Positions 17,401-25,779 of a DNA stretch of 64,000 nucleotides are shown piece after piece. The position numbers and the translations under genes are program-made. Source of the stretch: Aminobacter aminovorans (lineage in GTDB: Bacteria > Pseudomonadota > Alphaproteobacteria > Rhizobiales > Rhizobiaceae); assembly GCF_900445235.1 (NCBI RefSeq), contig NZ_UFSM01000001.1, forward strand, positions 3,549,501 to 3,613,500, read 5' to 3'. The number at the start of each line of letters is the position of its first letter. The first letter of the stretch is position 1. The notes below the pieces were generated by a model, which worked only from the letters and a program-made list of their open reading frames with translations, was not told the origin of the DNA and ran no database searches.

Positions 17401-18227
17401 TCCGTACCGGCGAGTTCGACGACGGCCGCCTGGGCGAGATCTTCATCGACATGCACAAGGAAGGTGCTGCCTTCCGCGCGATGATGAACAACTTCGCCAT
17501 CTCGATCTCGCTCGGCCTGCAGTACGGCGTGCCGCTCGACGAATATGTCGAGGCCTTCACCTTCACCAAGTTCGAGCCGGCCGGCATGGTCATCGGCAAC
17601 GATGCCATCAAGAACGCCACCTCGATCCTCGACTACGTCTTCCGCGAGCTCGCCGTCAGCTATCTCGGCCGCCACGACCTCGCCCATGTCGACCAGTCGG
17701 ACTTCGACAAGACGGCACTCGGCAAGGGCATCACCGAAGGCAAGGCCCTGCCCTTCTCCAGGGGCCTGACCCGCGGCGCCTCCCCACTCAAGGTCGTCTC
17801 CGGCGTTGCCGGCAACGATCCGAAGGGCATGGCAGCGGCTCCCTCCGGGACCACCATCCCGGCACGCGCTGCGCCGGTAACCGCCTTCTCCGGCTCCAAC
17901 GTGCTGTCGCTGGCCCCCAAGGCCGCCATCTCGATGGAAGAATCGACCGCCTACAAGCGTGACTACGAGGAGCGCGCCAAGGAACTGGTCGAGGAAATCG
18001 CGATCGAGGAGACCATGGAGGAAACGGTCACCACCTCGTCGCTGTTCACCGACGCCGCCGCCCAGGAAGCCGCCGACGCCAAGAAAGTCGCCGCCGACCG
18101 CCGCGCCAAGTCGATGCTGCAGGGCTACACCGGCAACTCCTGCTCGGAGTGCCAGAACTTCACCATGGTCCGCAACGGCACCTGCGAGAAGTGCGACACC
18201 TGCGGCGCAACGAGCGGCTGCAGCTGA
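14427..18227 (+). CDS. nrdJ: Vitamin B12-dependent ribonucleoside-diphosphate reductase, class II
   Basis: A 1266-residue adenosylcobalamin-dependent reductase that makes deoxynucleotides with or without oxygen. The N-terminal [17 protein letters not shown] and [12 protein letters not shown], the catalytic-barrel regions ([29 protein letters not shown] near 475, [19 protein letters not shown]), and the C-terminal zinc-ribbon (CSECQN ... [14 protein letters not shown]) are all seen, in the usual order for the long alphaproteobacterial NrdJ. The catalytic-cysteine region NPCSEY is intact. AAAAGGAAA precedes the ATG. NrdR boxes and a structured leader lie upstream and a terminator follows. Monocistronic. 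Confidence 0.97.
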   Translation: MRIERRFTKDGQSAYAEIEFRKALSEIKNPDGSVVFRLDNIDVPAQFSQVAADILAQKYFRKAGVPARLKKVEENDVPSFLWRSVPDEAELEKLPENERYGSETDARQVFDRLAGTWTYWGWKGGYFKSEGDARAFKDELSYMLATQRVAPNSPQWFNTGLHWAYGIDGPGQGHFYVDPFTGKLTKSKSAYEHPQPHACFIQSVADDLVNEGGIMDLWVREARLFKYGSGTGSNFSHLRGEGEKLSGGGRSSGLMSFLKIGDRAAGAIKSGGTTRRAAKMVVVDADHPDIEAYIDWKVKEEQKVAALVTGSKIVKQHLAKIMAACVNCEGQDDDCFDPAINTALKREIKAAKKNSVPENYIYRVIQFAKQGYTSIEFKTYDTDWDSEAYLTVSGQNSNNSVSLKDDFLRAVEQDGDWHLTARKDGKVLKTLKARDLWEKIGYAAWASADPGLHFNTTMNDWHTCASAGAIRASNPCSEYMFLDDTACNLASINLLPYRNRDGTIDIAAYEHTVRLWTVVLEISVMMAQFPSKEIAKLSYEYRTLGLGYANIGGLLMTSGIPYDSDEGRAIGGALTAIMTGVAYATSAEMASELGAFPDYDRNAANMLRVMRNHRRAAYGEATGYEQLSVNPVPLVASDLKQQELVSHARAAWDQAIALGEKHGYRNAQATVIAPTGTIGLVMDCDTTGIEPDFALVKFKKLAGGGYFKIINRAVPEALRTLGYTEAQIAEIEAYAVGHGNLNQAPGINPGSLKAKGFTDEKIEALNAALKSAFDIKFVFNQWTLGADWVKETFGFTDAQLNDFSFEILPAIGFSRKDIEAANIHVCGAMTLEGAPFLKDEHLAVFDCANPCGKIGKRYLSVDSHIRMMAAAQPFISGAISKTINMPNEATVEDCKSAYMLSWKLALKANALYRDGSKLSQPLNASLIADGDEDEDEVVEALIAAPAAAKAVQVTEKIVERVIERLYREREKLPNRRKGYTQKAVVGGHKVYLRTGEFDDGRLGEIFIDMHKEGAAFRAMMNNFAISISLGLQYGVPLDEYVEAFTFTKFEPAGMVIGNDAIKNATSILDYVFRELAVSYLGRHDLAHVDQSDFDKTALGKGITEGKALPFSRGLTRGASPLKVVSGVAGNDPKGMAAAPSGTTIPARAAPVTAFSGSNVLSLAPKAAISMEESTAYKRDYEERAKELVEEIAIEETMEETVTTSSLFTDAAAQEAADAKKVAADRRAKSMLQGYTGNSCSECQNFTMVRNGTCEKCDTCGATSGCS

Positions 18228-18260
18228 GTTTGGCCCACGCCGCCATTCATTGAGATCGCA

Positions 18261-18292
18261 AATAGGCCGCCTCAGTGCGGCCTATTCTGTTG
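18261..18292 (+). terminator. Rho-independent terminator of nrdJ
   Basis: AATAGGCCGC (18261-18270) pairs perfectly with GCGGCCTATT (18277-18286) around a six-base loop, then CTGTTG. It is 34 bases past the nrdJ stop. Confidence 0.85.
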
Positions 18293-18638
18293 AGAGGCGC
18301 ATGTGGATCGTGCACTCCGCTAAGACGAGCTCATTCCTTGGTAGCAATACCGAGCCAGCTATCAGGGCTGGCAATACTAGTTCGCCCACCCGCAAGCAGG
18401 CGGAGGCCAATCTCGGAAACGTTCGCCGCCAGTTTGTAACGACGCAAACATAGCCGCTCTTCGTCATTCCAGGGCGAAGCAGCAAAGCGACGTCGCGGAG
18501 ACCCTGAGATTCAGGCCATCCATAGCATTGCGGCAGTGCTCAAACGGTTCAGAACGCCCGCCTTCTCGTCATCCTAGGGTCAAGCCTCTGGGATGACGAA
18601 GCGGAGAGGCCGCGCTCGCCCCCCGCGTTCCCGCCCCT
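18293..18638. other. Repeat-rich intergenic region after nrdJ
   Basis: An open frame of 50 codons (18301-18453, ATG after GAGAGGC) has weak third-position bias and is not called. From about 18462 the sequence has two related starts, CGTCATTCCAGGG and CGTCATCCTAGGG (18567), which look like the short intergenic repeats of Mesorhizobium genomes. CGTCATCC (18567-18574) and GGATGACG (18591-18598) form an 8-bp hairpin that could end the minus-strand RidA-type transcript. Confidence 0.45.
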
Positions 18639-18986
18639 CTACCGAGCGGCTACCGCAGTGATTTCCACGTCGAGATCAGGATAAGCGAGCCTGGATTCGA
18701 CCGTCGCCCTCGCCGGCGCCTCGCCGGGAACGACCCAGCTGTCCCAGGCCTCGTTCATCTGGTCGAAGTTCGACATGTCAGCCAGATAGATCTGCACCAT
18801 GGCGAGGTTCCTCTTTGTCACTCCGGCCTGCACCAGCGTCTCGTCCAGCAACTGAAGGACCTCTTCCGTCTGTTCGCGCACCGATTGGCCACGCGTCTTC
18901 TCGGCGGTGTGGCCGGCGACGAATATCAGGTTGCCGACGACGACGGCGTCGCTCCAGCGGGCATCGGGATTTATTCTTTCAAGCAT
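18639..18986 (-). CDS. RidA/YjgF family protein
   Basis: A 115-residue single-domain protein of the RidA (Rid/YER057c/UK114) family, whose best-known members hydrolyse reactive imines and enamines. Seen: VVGNLIFVAGHTA near residue 20, the helix TEEVLQLLDETLVQAGVTKRN, and the C-terminal PARATVESRLAYPDLDVEITAVA, which keeps the arginine of the active RidA group (ARATVE). Start chosen at ATG 18986 (MLERINP), where GGATGATCC precedes; the longer frame adds no domain. Which Rid subgroup it belongs to is not certain. Confidence 0.85.
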   Translation of the reverse strand: MLERINPDARWSDAVVVGNLIFVAGHTAEKTRGQSVREQTEEVLQLLDETLVQAGVTKRNLAMVQIYLADMSNFDQMNEAWDSWVVPGEAPARATVESRLAYPDLDVEITAVAAR

Positions 18987-19140
18987 CGGATCATCCTCTG
19001 TCGCGACTTCGCCGCACTGCTTTGCGCAATCCAGCCGACGACAGCCTATGTTTGATAGGTCGCCCAAGAGCAAGGGATGTTGGTCGGTGGCTGCTCCACA
19101 CAGCGCTGGCGCCGCTAATCTTCGCCCGCGTCGCTACGGC

Positions 19141-19301
19141 CCAAAAGCACCCCCTCAAACTCCCGCCTCAGTTCGCGGCGCAGTTCGGCTGCGCGATGGC
19201 GGCGCCGGTCGTTGCCGGTCGACGGCACGAAAGGCGGAATCCGCGTCGGTCGGCCGTCCTTGTCCGCTGCCACCATCTGAGAAGTAGCAAGAGCTGGTAT
19301 G
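19141..19301 (-). pseudogene. Broken copy of the C-terminal part of the neighbouring thioesterase
   Basis: Read on the minus strand, DKDGRPTRIPPFVPSTGNDRRR and AELRRELRREFEG nearly repeat the last third of the thioesterase at 19728-20219 (DEDGRPTEIPPFVPSTDIDRRR, AELRRELRREFEG). The upstream piece matching SCYFTM is in another frame (SCYFS), and the rest of the hotdog domain is missing. This is a partial duplication that has decayed. The similarity ends abruptly at about 19301. Confidence 0.8.
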
Positions 19302-19727
19302 GTCACCCGTCTCGAAGCTCAGGCCGCAATGACCACGGGGGCAGTGCCCAAGCCCATCGGCTGCGCCCATTCACGAACGAGATCGGCCCCCAGCCGCTCC
19401 ATAAGACGAACAGACTATATCAACCCACCCAATGAGCTAATTGTCTCTGTACCCCCTACAAGCGTAGGATTTGAGTTTGGGAAGGTGGGGTAGTGCGCCG
19501 ACGCGGTGCCTTAAATCCTAGGTGTGAGTATTGCGTCGGCTGCCCCACCCCAACGCCCACCGCGCAATGCAGACGGCCCGACTTGGTAACTCCAAGCGGG
19601 CCGCTCTTGCGAGTGGGTGCCGTCACGTAGAGCTCAGGCTCGAAAGTTTGAGCGCGGCTCTTGTTCACGCCATCGCCACGGCCAAGAGACAGAGGCGACG
19701 GGGTGCACCACCCAGCGCAAAGGCCTG
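19302..19727. other. Unexplained region with nested inverted repeats
   Basis: No gene is convincing. TAGGATTT (19465-19472) is complementary to AAATCCTA (19513-19520). GGTGGGG and GCCGACGC (19484-19490, 19497-19504) are complementary to GCGTCGGC and CCCCACC (19533-19540, 19543-19549). The two pairings overlap and would exclude each other. The composition is less G/C-biased than the surroundings. Origin unknown. Confidence 0.4.
19574..19603 (-). terminator. Hairpin downstream of the thioesterase gene, possible terminator
   Basis: CGGCCCG-A-CTTGG (19574-19586) pairs with CCAAG-CGGGCCG (19592-19603), with one unpaired A and a five-base loop. It is 125 bases past the minus-strand thioesterase stop. 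No T-run follows on the minus strand, so the role is uncertain. Confidence 0.5.
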
Positions 19728-20219
19728 CTACTCTTGGATGGCGTTCGCCGCAGCCTTAAAGCGCCCCTCGAACTCCCGCCTCAGCTCGCGGCGTAGTTCG
19801 GCTGCGTGATGGCGACGCCTGTCGATGTCGGTCGACGGCACGAAAGGCGGAATCTCAGTCGGGCGGCCATCCTCATCCACTGCCACCATGGTGAAATAGC
19901 AGGAGTTGGTATGGCGCCGCTGGCCGGAGCGGATGTTTTCGGCCTCGACGTGGATACCGATTTCCATCGAGGTGCGGCCGGCAAAATTGACCGAAGCCCG
20001 GAAGGTGACAAGTTCGCCGACATCGATCGGTTCCCGGAACACCACCTGGTCGACCGACAGCGTGACGGCATATTTGTTGGAATAGCGAGACGCACATGAA
20101 AACGCGACACGGTCGAGGAGATTGAGCAAGGCGCCGCCATGCACCTTGCCACTAAAATTCGCCATCTCGGGCGTCATCAGCACGACCATCTCGAGCCGGC
20201 GCGTGTCCCTGTCTTCCAC
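19728..20219 (-). CDS. Acyl-CoA thioesterase, hotdog fold (YciA/BACH type)
   Basis: A 163-residue hotdog-fold thioesterase that would release CoA from acyl-CoA. Motifs: GKVHGGALLNLLDRVAF (helix with active-site Asp), SVDQVVFREPIDVGELVTFRASV, the GRTSMEIGIHVEAE strand, and SCYFTMVAVDEDG. The tail from about 130 is basic and helical (ELRRELRREFEGRF). The start is a GTG (20219) with GAAGG seven bases before. A degraded copy of its C-terminal third lies downstream at 19141-19301. Confidence 0.88.
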   Translation of the reverse strand: MEDRDTRRLEMVVLMTPEMANFSGKVHGGALLNLLDRVAFSCASRYSNKYAVTLSVDQVVFREPIDVGELVTFRASVNFAGRTSMEIGIHVEAENIRSGQRRHTNSCYFTMVAVDEDGRPTEIPPFVPSTDIDRRRHHAAELRRELRREFEGRFKAAANAIQE

Positions 20220-20491
20220 CTATGAGCCTTCCCGATGGTAACAGCCGCATTCGACCACATTTGATGCGGATCGAACACTGGCCGTGTCGCAAGATCGTCA
20301 GATTTCAGACTGGCCGGAACGATCGGGAGGATGCCGGCTTCGACCGAGCACCACTTGCCATAGCCAGCCCAAGCCTCATTCGAGGTCTCTGCCAAAGCCG
20401 ATCGGCGCCGCCAAGCAAGGAGCAGCCGCGCAATGCTGCGGCAATCTGCCATGTCTACTCCGTCGCGCGGAAGGTTTGCGAAGGAGAACTT

Positions 20492-21451
20492 ATGCAAGTT
20501 TCCGCGATCATTTTGGCGTTTTGTGCCGCAAGTATCTTGTACGTCTACCGCTTCAGGGGTGAAGCTCGTTACAAAAATCTGACCGAGTACATTCGCAAAG
20601 GCTGGCCGATCTTCACGCCCTTCAATTGCGTGCTGTTCATGACCACGCTGCGACGCGGGTCAAAGGCCGTACTCGACCCAGCCGAGTTCCCGGAAACTCA
20701 CCTGTTGCGCCAGAACTGGCAGGCTATCCGCGACGAAGGGCTGGAGCTTGTGCGCCAGGGCTAATTCGACGCCACCAAACGTCCGGGCACGGCTGGCTCC
20801 TACGATGTCGGCTTTCGGACGTTCTTCAAATATGGCTGGAGCAGGTTCTACATCTATTGGTACGGCTACACACACCACTCCGCGATGCGGCTCTGCCCAA
20901 GGACGGTAGAACTGTTGCGACAGGTTCCAGCGGTGCATGGAGCCATGTTCGCCTTCTTGCCGGCGCGCGCGCAGCTTAGTCGGCATGCCGACCCGCTCGC
21001 TGTGTCCCTGCGCTATCACCTCGGCCTTGCCACACCCAACTCCGACGCCTGCTTCATCAACGTCGATGGCCAAAACCAGAGCTGGCGCGATGGCGAGGTG
21101 CTGATGTTCGACGAGACCTATTTGCACTACGTCCGCAACGACACCGATAGCGACCGCCTCATCCTCATGTGCGACGTCAAGCGCCCGCTCAATCCGATCG
21201 GGGCACTGTTCAACTTCCTCTACCAGGGCATAACGCGCGCCTCGGTCGTGCCCAACACGCCGGAAGACCATCGTGGCTTGGCCAACAGGACCTTTGCTTG
21301 GCTTTCGCCCTTGCTGGCGCGCATCAAGGGACTGAAGTCGACCAATCGGCCACTGTATTACACCATCAAGCGATCGGTGAATGTCCTGCTCGTGCTGCTG
21401 TTGGTAGGTTTGGCAACCGGCGTCGCTCAGTTGCTTGGCAGCCTGGTTTGA
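20492..21451 (+). pseudogene. LpxO-like aspartyl/asparaginyl beta-hydroxylase gene with an in-frame stop
   Basis: One frame runs from ATG 20492 (AAGGAGAAC upstream) to TGA 21451, broken only by TAA at 20762-20764 (codon 91, context RQG-stop-FDATKRP). Without the stop it would be a 319-residue protein: an N-terminal membrane helix, then the hydroxylase fold with SRHADPLAVSLRYHLGL, CFINVDGQNQSWRDGEVLMFDETYLHYVRN and a C-terminal helix (VNVLLVLLLVGLATGVAQLL). The metal ligands (H-x-D and the later H) are intact. Related LpxO enzymes hydroxylate lipid A acyl chains. One base change (TAA for TAC or TAT) explains the break; reinitiation at Met 20885 would lose the N-terminal third. Confidence 0.8.
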
Positions 21452-21546
21452 AAGCAAGGCATAGCTGACAGCGCAGAAGAGCCATTCTCAAACCCGGAAT
21501 ACGGCGGGTGAGAGGGCGAGCATTACCAGATCGGTAGCCGCCCCTT

Positions 21547-21996
21547 TCAACACCGCCTTACCCCGCCTCGCCTCGCGCAGCGCTTCGAGCCGCCGCGCAC
21601 GCTCTGGTCTGCCAGCGCCGGCCCGGCGTCCGCATCTGTGATGCCGTAGCGCTTGTAGAATTCGGCATTGTCGCGTTCGATCTGTGCGCGCATCAGCTTG
21701 TCGTGGCGGATGATCATCGCGTCGCGGGCGGCCCTGCCCGCCGCAGTGGTGACGAGACTGCCGGCACCCATCGGTATCATCGAGGCTGCCGCACCCGCCA
21801 CGCCTTGCGCGGTGCCCAGGGCGGCGGCCTCCGCCATCATCTGCTTTTCGAGGTTGCGCGTGTCATCGGAAAAATCGGGACCTTCGAAGCTCGACTCGGT
21901 GGCCGTCGTGCAGGCCATCAATGTCAGCGACATCGCCGCGGCCTGCACCACCATGCAGATCGAACGCGCCTGCGTCATGTACCTTGTACCAGCCAT
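21547..21996 (-). CDS. Putative lipoprotein of unknown function
   Basis: A 149-residue exported protein. The signal region (MVVQAAAMSLTLMAC) ends in a lipobox (LMAC), so the mature protein probably starts at Cys near 28 and is acylated. After that come an acidic stretch (ESSFEGPDFSDDTRNLEKQ), a glycine/alanine-rich hydrophobic segment (about 60-85) and a charged helix (HDKLMRAQIERDNAEFYKRYG). No family is recognised. GAGGAGG precedes the ATG at 21996. Divergent from the next gene. Confidence 0.65.
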   Translation of the reverse strand: MAGTRYMTQARSICMVVQAAAMSLTLMACTTATESSFEGPDFSDDTRNLEKQMMAEAAALGTAQGVAGAAASMIPMGAGSLVTTAAGRAARDAMIIRHDKLMRAQIERDNAEFYKRYGITDADAGPALADQSVRGGSKRCARRGGVRRC

Positions 21997-22230
21997 TCGC
22001 CAACCTCCTCGCGCCGACCGACACATGCCGGCAGCATGGCTGGCCGAACGACCGCCATCGCCCACCTCTAATGGCGATGGAATGCCGCGTCTTGGACACA
22101 GCGGAACGACCTATGCAGGAAAGGAATACGCATGATCGGCGATGTGGCCTGCGATGCCGCTGCTTGCGTGCCGAGCCCGACACGGTCACACTTCCCGCCG
22201 CCTCGCGGTGAGGCTTTCAGGGGGATGGCT

Positions 22231-23082
22231 ATGACACAGGCATGGGGAACGGGTTCGACTGAAGAAACATTCGAGGGCAAGGGAGGACTGAAGATCTTCC
22301 TCAGATCCCGGCAGCCCGAAGGCAAGGCGCGCGCGGTGATCGTCATCTGCCACGGCGTCAACTCCCATGGCGGCCAATATGGCTGGGCGGCGGAACAGTT
22401 CACAGCGCAAGGTTTCGCTGTCTTCGCGCTCGATTTGCGCGGGCGTGGCAAATCGGAGGGCGAGCGCTTCTTCGTCGAGGACGTGGCCGACTATGTGAGC
22501 GACCTCACCGGTGCCGTGAAAATCGCCAAGTCGCACAACTCCGGTCTGCCGGTCTTCCTTCTCGGTCACAGCGCCGGCGGCGTCGTTTCGTCCGTCTACA
22601 CGCTGGAAAACCAGTCCGAGCTTGCGGGCTTCATCTGCGAGAGCTTTGCCTTCCAGGTGCCGGCTCCGGGCTTTGCCCTGGCCGCCATCAAGGGGCTCAG
22701 CCACATCGCGCCGCGCCTGCCGGTACTGAAGCTCAAGAACGAGGATTTCTCCCGCGACCCGGAGGCGGTGGCCGCGCTCAACAACGATCCGCTGATCGCC
22801 CACGAGGTCCAGCCGGCGCTGACGGTCGCCGCGCTTGTCCGCGCCGACGAGCGGCTGCGCGAGGAATTCCCACAGATCACGCTGCCGGTGCTGATCATGC
22901 ACGGCACAGAAGACAAGGCCACCGTCTGCCACGGCAGCGAATTCTTCTTCGAGACCGTCGGCTCCGAGGACAAGACGCTAAAGCTCTATGAGGGGCACTA
23001 TCACGATCTGCTCAACGACTACGGCAAAGAAGGCGTCATTGCCGACATGTCAGCCTGGATCGACAACCACCTGCCGGCGTGA
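22231..23082 (+). CDS. Alpha/beta hydrolase, lysophospholipase/monoacylglycerol-lipase-like
   Basis: A 283-residue cytoplasmic serine hydrolase of the serine-aminopeptidase S33/Hydrolase_4 type. It has ICHGVNSHGGQYGWAAEQF (oxyanion), ALDLRGRGKSEGER, nucleophile elbow GHSAGGVVSS, acid in MHGTEDKATV and His in YEGHYHDLLND. These motifs match bacterial lysophospholipase L2 and monoglyceride lipases. The ATG at 22231 has AGGGGG six bases upstream; an ATG at 22225 directly abuts that site. Single gene. Confidence 0.86.
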   Translation: MTQAWGTGSTEETFEGKGGLKIFLRSRQPEGKARAVIVICHGVNSHGGQYGWAAEQFTAQGFAVFALDLRGRGKSEGERFFVEDVADYVSDLTGAVKIAKSHNSGLPVFLLGHSAGGVVSSVYTLENQSELAGFICESFAFQVPAPGFALAAIKGLSHIAPRLPVLKLKNEDFSRDPEAVAALNNDPLIAHEVQPALTVAALVRADERLREEFPQITLPVLIMHGTEDKATVCHGSEFFFETVGSEDKTLKLYEGHYHDLLNDYGKEGVIADMSAWIDNHLPA

Positions 23083-23390
23083 ACCATCGGCGCGAGAAAG
23101 GCGGCTCGCGTCCGCAACGCATGCCGCGATCCAGAACGCACGGTTCATCGTTAAGCAACGCTACTCTGGCCGCAGGCATCACCAAGAAGCGAGCGCTGTT
23201 TTGTCGGCTGCGTTCGCTTGTCGATTGCGTCGACACAACAAACCAGCCGACTGCGTAAAAATCTCCTGTAAGAAAGGCGCGCTGTACTTCTGGAAAATCA
23301 TTCCTCAAAGACCGGGCCGGGTAAAAATTTCTTCACTGGACATCGCTAGCCCCTGGGGCAAACTGTCTCCTGGGGTGCGAAGGAGGAGAT
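23083..23390. other. Intergenic region with nested inverted repeats
   Basis: No gene seen. GTCGGCTG (23203-23210) is complementary to CAGCCGAC (23244-23251), enclosing a smaller TGTCG/CGACA pair. Close to the next gene, CCTGGGG occurs twice (about 23352 and 23371). A strong AAGGAGGAG ribosome site ends the region. Confidence 0.45.
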
Positions 23391-23822
23391 ATGCGCGCAA
23401 GAACAGCTACCGTCGGGGACCTCGAAGTGGTCTTCCACGACCTGTCGAAGCGAATGTCCGACGAGTATGCCGCCGCAGGCAAGGACGCCAAAAGCGCCTA
23501 TGACAATCTGATGATGAACCTGAAGGAAGGACGAGCCCATGCGCTCGTCGAAGGCGATCGCCCGGTGGCGATCATTGCCTGGCATGAGAATTCGGACGCA
23601 GCCGAAACGCTGTTTGCCGCCCAGGACGAATTCTTCGCCGCCCCCACCGTGCGCTTCTGCAAGCGCCACATCCGTCGGATCCAGCAGCTCGCCGGCAACG
23701 TCCCGATCCGCTCGCGCGGTTGGCTCGATCGCCCGGAGGTCACACGCTGGTTCCGCATCATCGGCTATGTCGAACGTGGCCGGCAGCATGGCGCCCTGCT
23801 GTTCGAGCTCCCGCCAGCCTAG
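23391..23822 (+). CDS. Small GNAT-like protein of unknown function
   Basis: A 143-residue soluble protein. The N-terminal RTATVGDLEVVFHDLSKRMSDEY, central ALVEGDRPVAIIAWH and C-terminal WFRIIGYVERGRQHGALLFEL resemble the strand-helix order of GNAT acetyltransferases (as in small phage-related members), but the acetyl-CoA loop (R/Q-x-x-G-x-G/A) is not clear. The core FCKRHIRRIQQLAGNVPIRSRGWL is very basic. AAGGAGGAG gives an excellent start. Enzymatic activity is doubtful. Confidence 0.6.
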   Translation: MRARTATVGDLEVVFHDLSKRMSDEYAAAGKDAKSAYDNLMMNLKEGRAHALVEGDRPVAIIAWHENSDAAETLFAAQDEFFAAPTVRFCKRHIRRIQQLAGNVPIRSRGWLDRPEVTRWFRIIGYVERGRQHGALLFELPPA

Positions 23823-23850
23823 CCATCCGCACCCGCTTTCACTGCGCAGA

Positions 23851-23879
23851 CACGGCGCCTGGCGGCGCCGTGCATATTT
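23851..23879. terminator. Bidirectional terminator between the GNAT-like gene and minE
   Basis: CACGGCGCC (23851-23859) pairs with GGCGCCGTG (23864-23872) around TGGC, followed by CATATTTC. It lies between two convergent genes and can serve both. Confidence 0.75.
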
Positions 23880-23882
23880 CGT

Positions 23883-24152
23883 TCAGATCGCCGCGGCGGC
23901 CTTTATGCCGGCGTTGGGAATATGGATGTCGATTTCCAGCGTCGAGGTGGTGGCGCCGCGATCCATGGTGATCTTGACGTCGTCCTGGTTGACCTGGACG
24001 TGCTTGGCGATCACCGCAATGATCTCCTCGCGCAGCACGGCGACGAGGTCAGGCTGGTTGCGGTTGTTGCGCTCATAGGCGAGCAGCACCTGAAGGCGCT
24101 CGCGCGCCACCGGCGCACTGCCGCCACGCTTGAAGAAGTCGAGAAGCTTCAT
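23883..24152 (-). CDS. minE: Cell division topological specificity factor MinE
   Basis: An 89-residue MinE. The N-terminal membrane-targeting part (MKLLDFFKRG), the MinD-stimulating segment (ARERLQVLLAYERN) and the C-terminal dimer domain (about 35-89, LREEIIAVIAKHVQV to TLEIDIHIP) are all present. MinE drives MinD off the membrane so that MinCD inhibition clears midcell. Its start overlaps the minD stop by ATGA, showing translational coupling. It is last in minCDE. Confidence 0.97.
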   Translation of the reverse strand: MKLLDFFKRGGSAPVARERLQVLLAYERNNRNQPDLVAVLREEIIAVIAKHVQVNQDDVKITMDRGATTSTLEIDIHIPNAGIKAAAAI

Positions 24153-24964
24153 GCGACCCTCCTTCCCAGAAGACGGTTAAGGAGACCTTTCTTCTCGACC
24201 GGCGTGACCATCGGCACCTCCTCGCCCTGCAGCCGCTTGGCGGCGTCTGCATAGGCGCGGGCGGCCGCATTTGTCGGCTCGTTCAGCGTGACCGGCGAGC
24301 CGACATTGGAGGCGCGCAGCACGCCCTGGCTCTCCGGGATGATGCCGAGCAACGGCACCGACAGGATTTCCAGCACGTCGTCGATGCTGAGCATCTCGCC
24401 GCGTGCCGCGCGACCGGCGTCGTAGCGGGTCACCAGCACATGCTTGGTGACGCTCTCGCCCTGCTCGGCCTTCAGCGTCTTGGAATCGAGCAAGCCGATG
24501 ATGCGGTCGGAATCGCGCACCGAGCTTACTTCCGGATTGGTGACGATGACCGCTTCGTCGGCAAAGCGCATCGCCAGCTGGGCGCCGCGCTCGATGCCGG
24601 CCGGGCTGTCACACAGCACGTAGTCGAACTTTTCGCGCAGCGTATTGATGACGCCGGCGACGCCCTCTTCGGTCAGCGCGTCCTTGTCGCGGGTCTGCGA
24701 AGCCGGCAGCAGGAACAACGATTCGACGCGCTTGTCGCGGATCAGGGCCTGCGCCAGCTTGGCCTGGCCCTGGGTGACGTTGACGAGGTCAAAGACGACG
24801 CGGCGCTCGGCGCCCATCACCAGGTCGAGATTGCGCAGGCCAACGTCGAAATCGATCAGCACCACCTTCTTGCCGGACTGGGCGAGCACGGCGCCGAGGG
24901 CGGCCGTCGAGGTCGTCTTGCCGACGCCGCCCTTGCCAGATGTGACGACCACTACCTTGCCCAT
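24149..24964 (-). CDS. minD: Septum site-determining ATPase MinD
   Basis: A 271-residue ParA/MinD-type ATPase with the deviant Walker A KGGVGKTTS near residue 10, DFDVGLRNLDLVMG near 40, DSPAGIERGA near 118, and a C-terminal amphipathic helix (KKGLLNRLLGRRV) that binds membrane in the ATP form. It recruits MinC and oscillates with MinE to place the division site. ATG at 24964 has GGAGACAAC upstream; it lies 17 bases after minC. Confidence 0.98.
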   Translation of the reverse strand: MGKVVVVTSGKGGVGKTTSTAALGAVLAQSGKKVVLIDFDVGLRNLDLVMGAERRVVFDLVNVTQGQAKLAQALIRDKRVESLFLLPASQTRDKDALTEEGVAGVINTLREKFDYVLCDSPAGIERGAQLAMRFADEAVIVTNPEVSSVRDSDRIIGLLDSKTLKAEQGESVTKHVLVTRYDAGRAARGEMLSIDDVLEILSVPLLGIIPESQGVLRASNVGSPVTLNEPTNAAARAYADAAKRLQGEEVPMVTPVEKKGLLNRLLGRRVA

Positions 24965-24981
24965 GTTGTTGTCTCCGTTTG

Positions 24982-25680
24982 TCAATTGAGGGGCGCGACC
25001 TGGATGGCGTTGTCGTCCAGGTGAACCTGGATCGCCTTGCCGCGCATCGACGGTTCCATATCCTCGGCGGTGCGGTACCAACCGTCGACCGCCAGAAGCT
25101 CGGCCTCGTTCCTGCGGCAGAAGATGCGCGCACTGCGGTCGCCCCATGCGCCGGCAAAGGCGCGGCCGCGCAGCGTGCCGTAGACGTGGATCGAGCCGCC
25201 GGCGAGGATTTCAGAGCCGAAACTGGCCGAGCCCATGACGATCACGTCGCCATGCGGATGCACGATCGACTGGCCGGAGCGCACCGGCTGCTCGACGATC
25301 AGCGTCTTCGACAGCGAGGGTTCCGCCGGCTGCTCGGCCTTTGCCAGCGCCTCGGCGTCCGCCTGTTCTTCCTCGATCATCGTCTTCCTGGCACCGGCCA
25401 GTTTGGGCGGCAACTCGTCGCCGAGCGAATCGACGTAATCGGCCTCGATCGCATAAGTCCTGATGCCGCGCTCGGCGATCAATGCCACCAGCGCGCCGAT
25501 TTCGCCGGCCTGCGGCTTCAGCACATTGAGGTCGAGCACCACCGGCCGGCCCTTGAAAAAGCCGGGAGAATTCTCGATCCAGCGATCAAGATCCTGCAGC
25601 CATTGCTCCAGCGGCGCCTCGGGCACAAGCGCAAAGGCAACGAACGAACGGGCGCGGAAACGGATGGATTTGTTCTGCAT
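24982..25680 (-). CDS. minC: Septum site-determining protein MinC
   Basis: A 232-residue FtsZ-assembly inhibitor. The N-terminal domain (about 1-100: IRFRARSFVAFALVPEAPLEQWLQDLD and PVVLDLNVLKPQ) is joined by a Glu/Ala-rich linker to the C-terminal beta-helix domain (PVRSGQSIVHPHGDVIVMGSASFGSEILAGGSIHVYGTLRGRAFAG region), which binds MinD. First gene of minCDE. Confidence 0.97.
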   Translation of the reverse strand: MQNKSIRFRARSFVAFALVPEAPLEQWLQDLDRWIENSPGFFKGRPVVLDLNVLKPQAGEIGALVALIAERGIRTYAIEADYVDSLGDELPPKLAGARKTMIEEEQADAEALAKAEQPAEPSLSKTLIVEQPVRSGQSIVHPHGDVIVMGSASFGSEILAGGSIHVYGTLRGRAFAGAWGDRSARIFCRRNEAELLAVDGWYRTAEDMEPSMRGKAIQVHLDDNAIQVAPLN

Positions 25681-25748
25681 CTGGGGCGCAAATCACCGGC
25701 GGGACTTCAGGGAGGTCGCGGTGTAGGCGATGGTGAACGAAACGTAAA

Positions 25749-25779
25749 CTGCAATTCGCCTTACAGCCTGCAATACGCC
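25749..25779. repeat. Direct repeat upstream of minCDE
   Basis: CTGCAATTCGCC (25749-25760) and CTGCAATACGCC (25768-25779) differ at one base and start 19 bases apart, roughly two helical turns. They sit 70-100 bases before the minC start and could be a paired operator. No known regulator is matched. Confidence 0.4.

Noticed and set aside
14811..17687. A 958-codon open frame on the minus strand opposite nrdJ
   Set aside because: It lies entirely within nrdJ, has no ribosome site or recognisable domain, and is expected from strong G/C third-position bias on the plus strand.
18301..18453. 50-codon frame after nrdJ
   Set aside because: It has a passable ribosome site but weak third-position bias and no recognisable features, so it is not called as a gene.
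18462..18600. Possible insertion sequence or CRISPR in the gap after nrdJ
   Set aside because: Only short diverged repeats are present; there is no transposase, no regular spacer pattern and no flanking target duplication visible.
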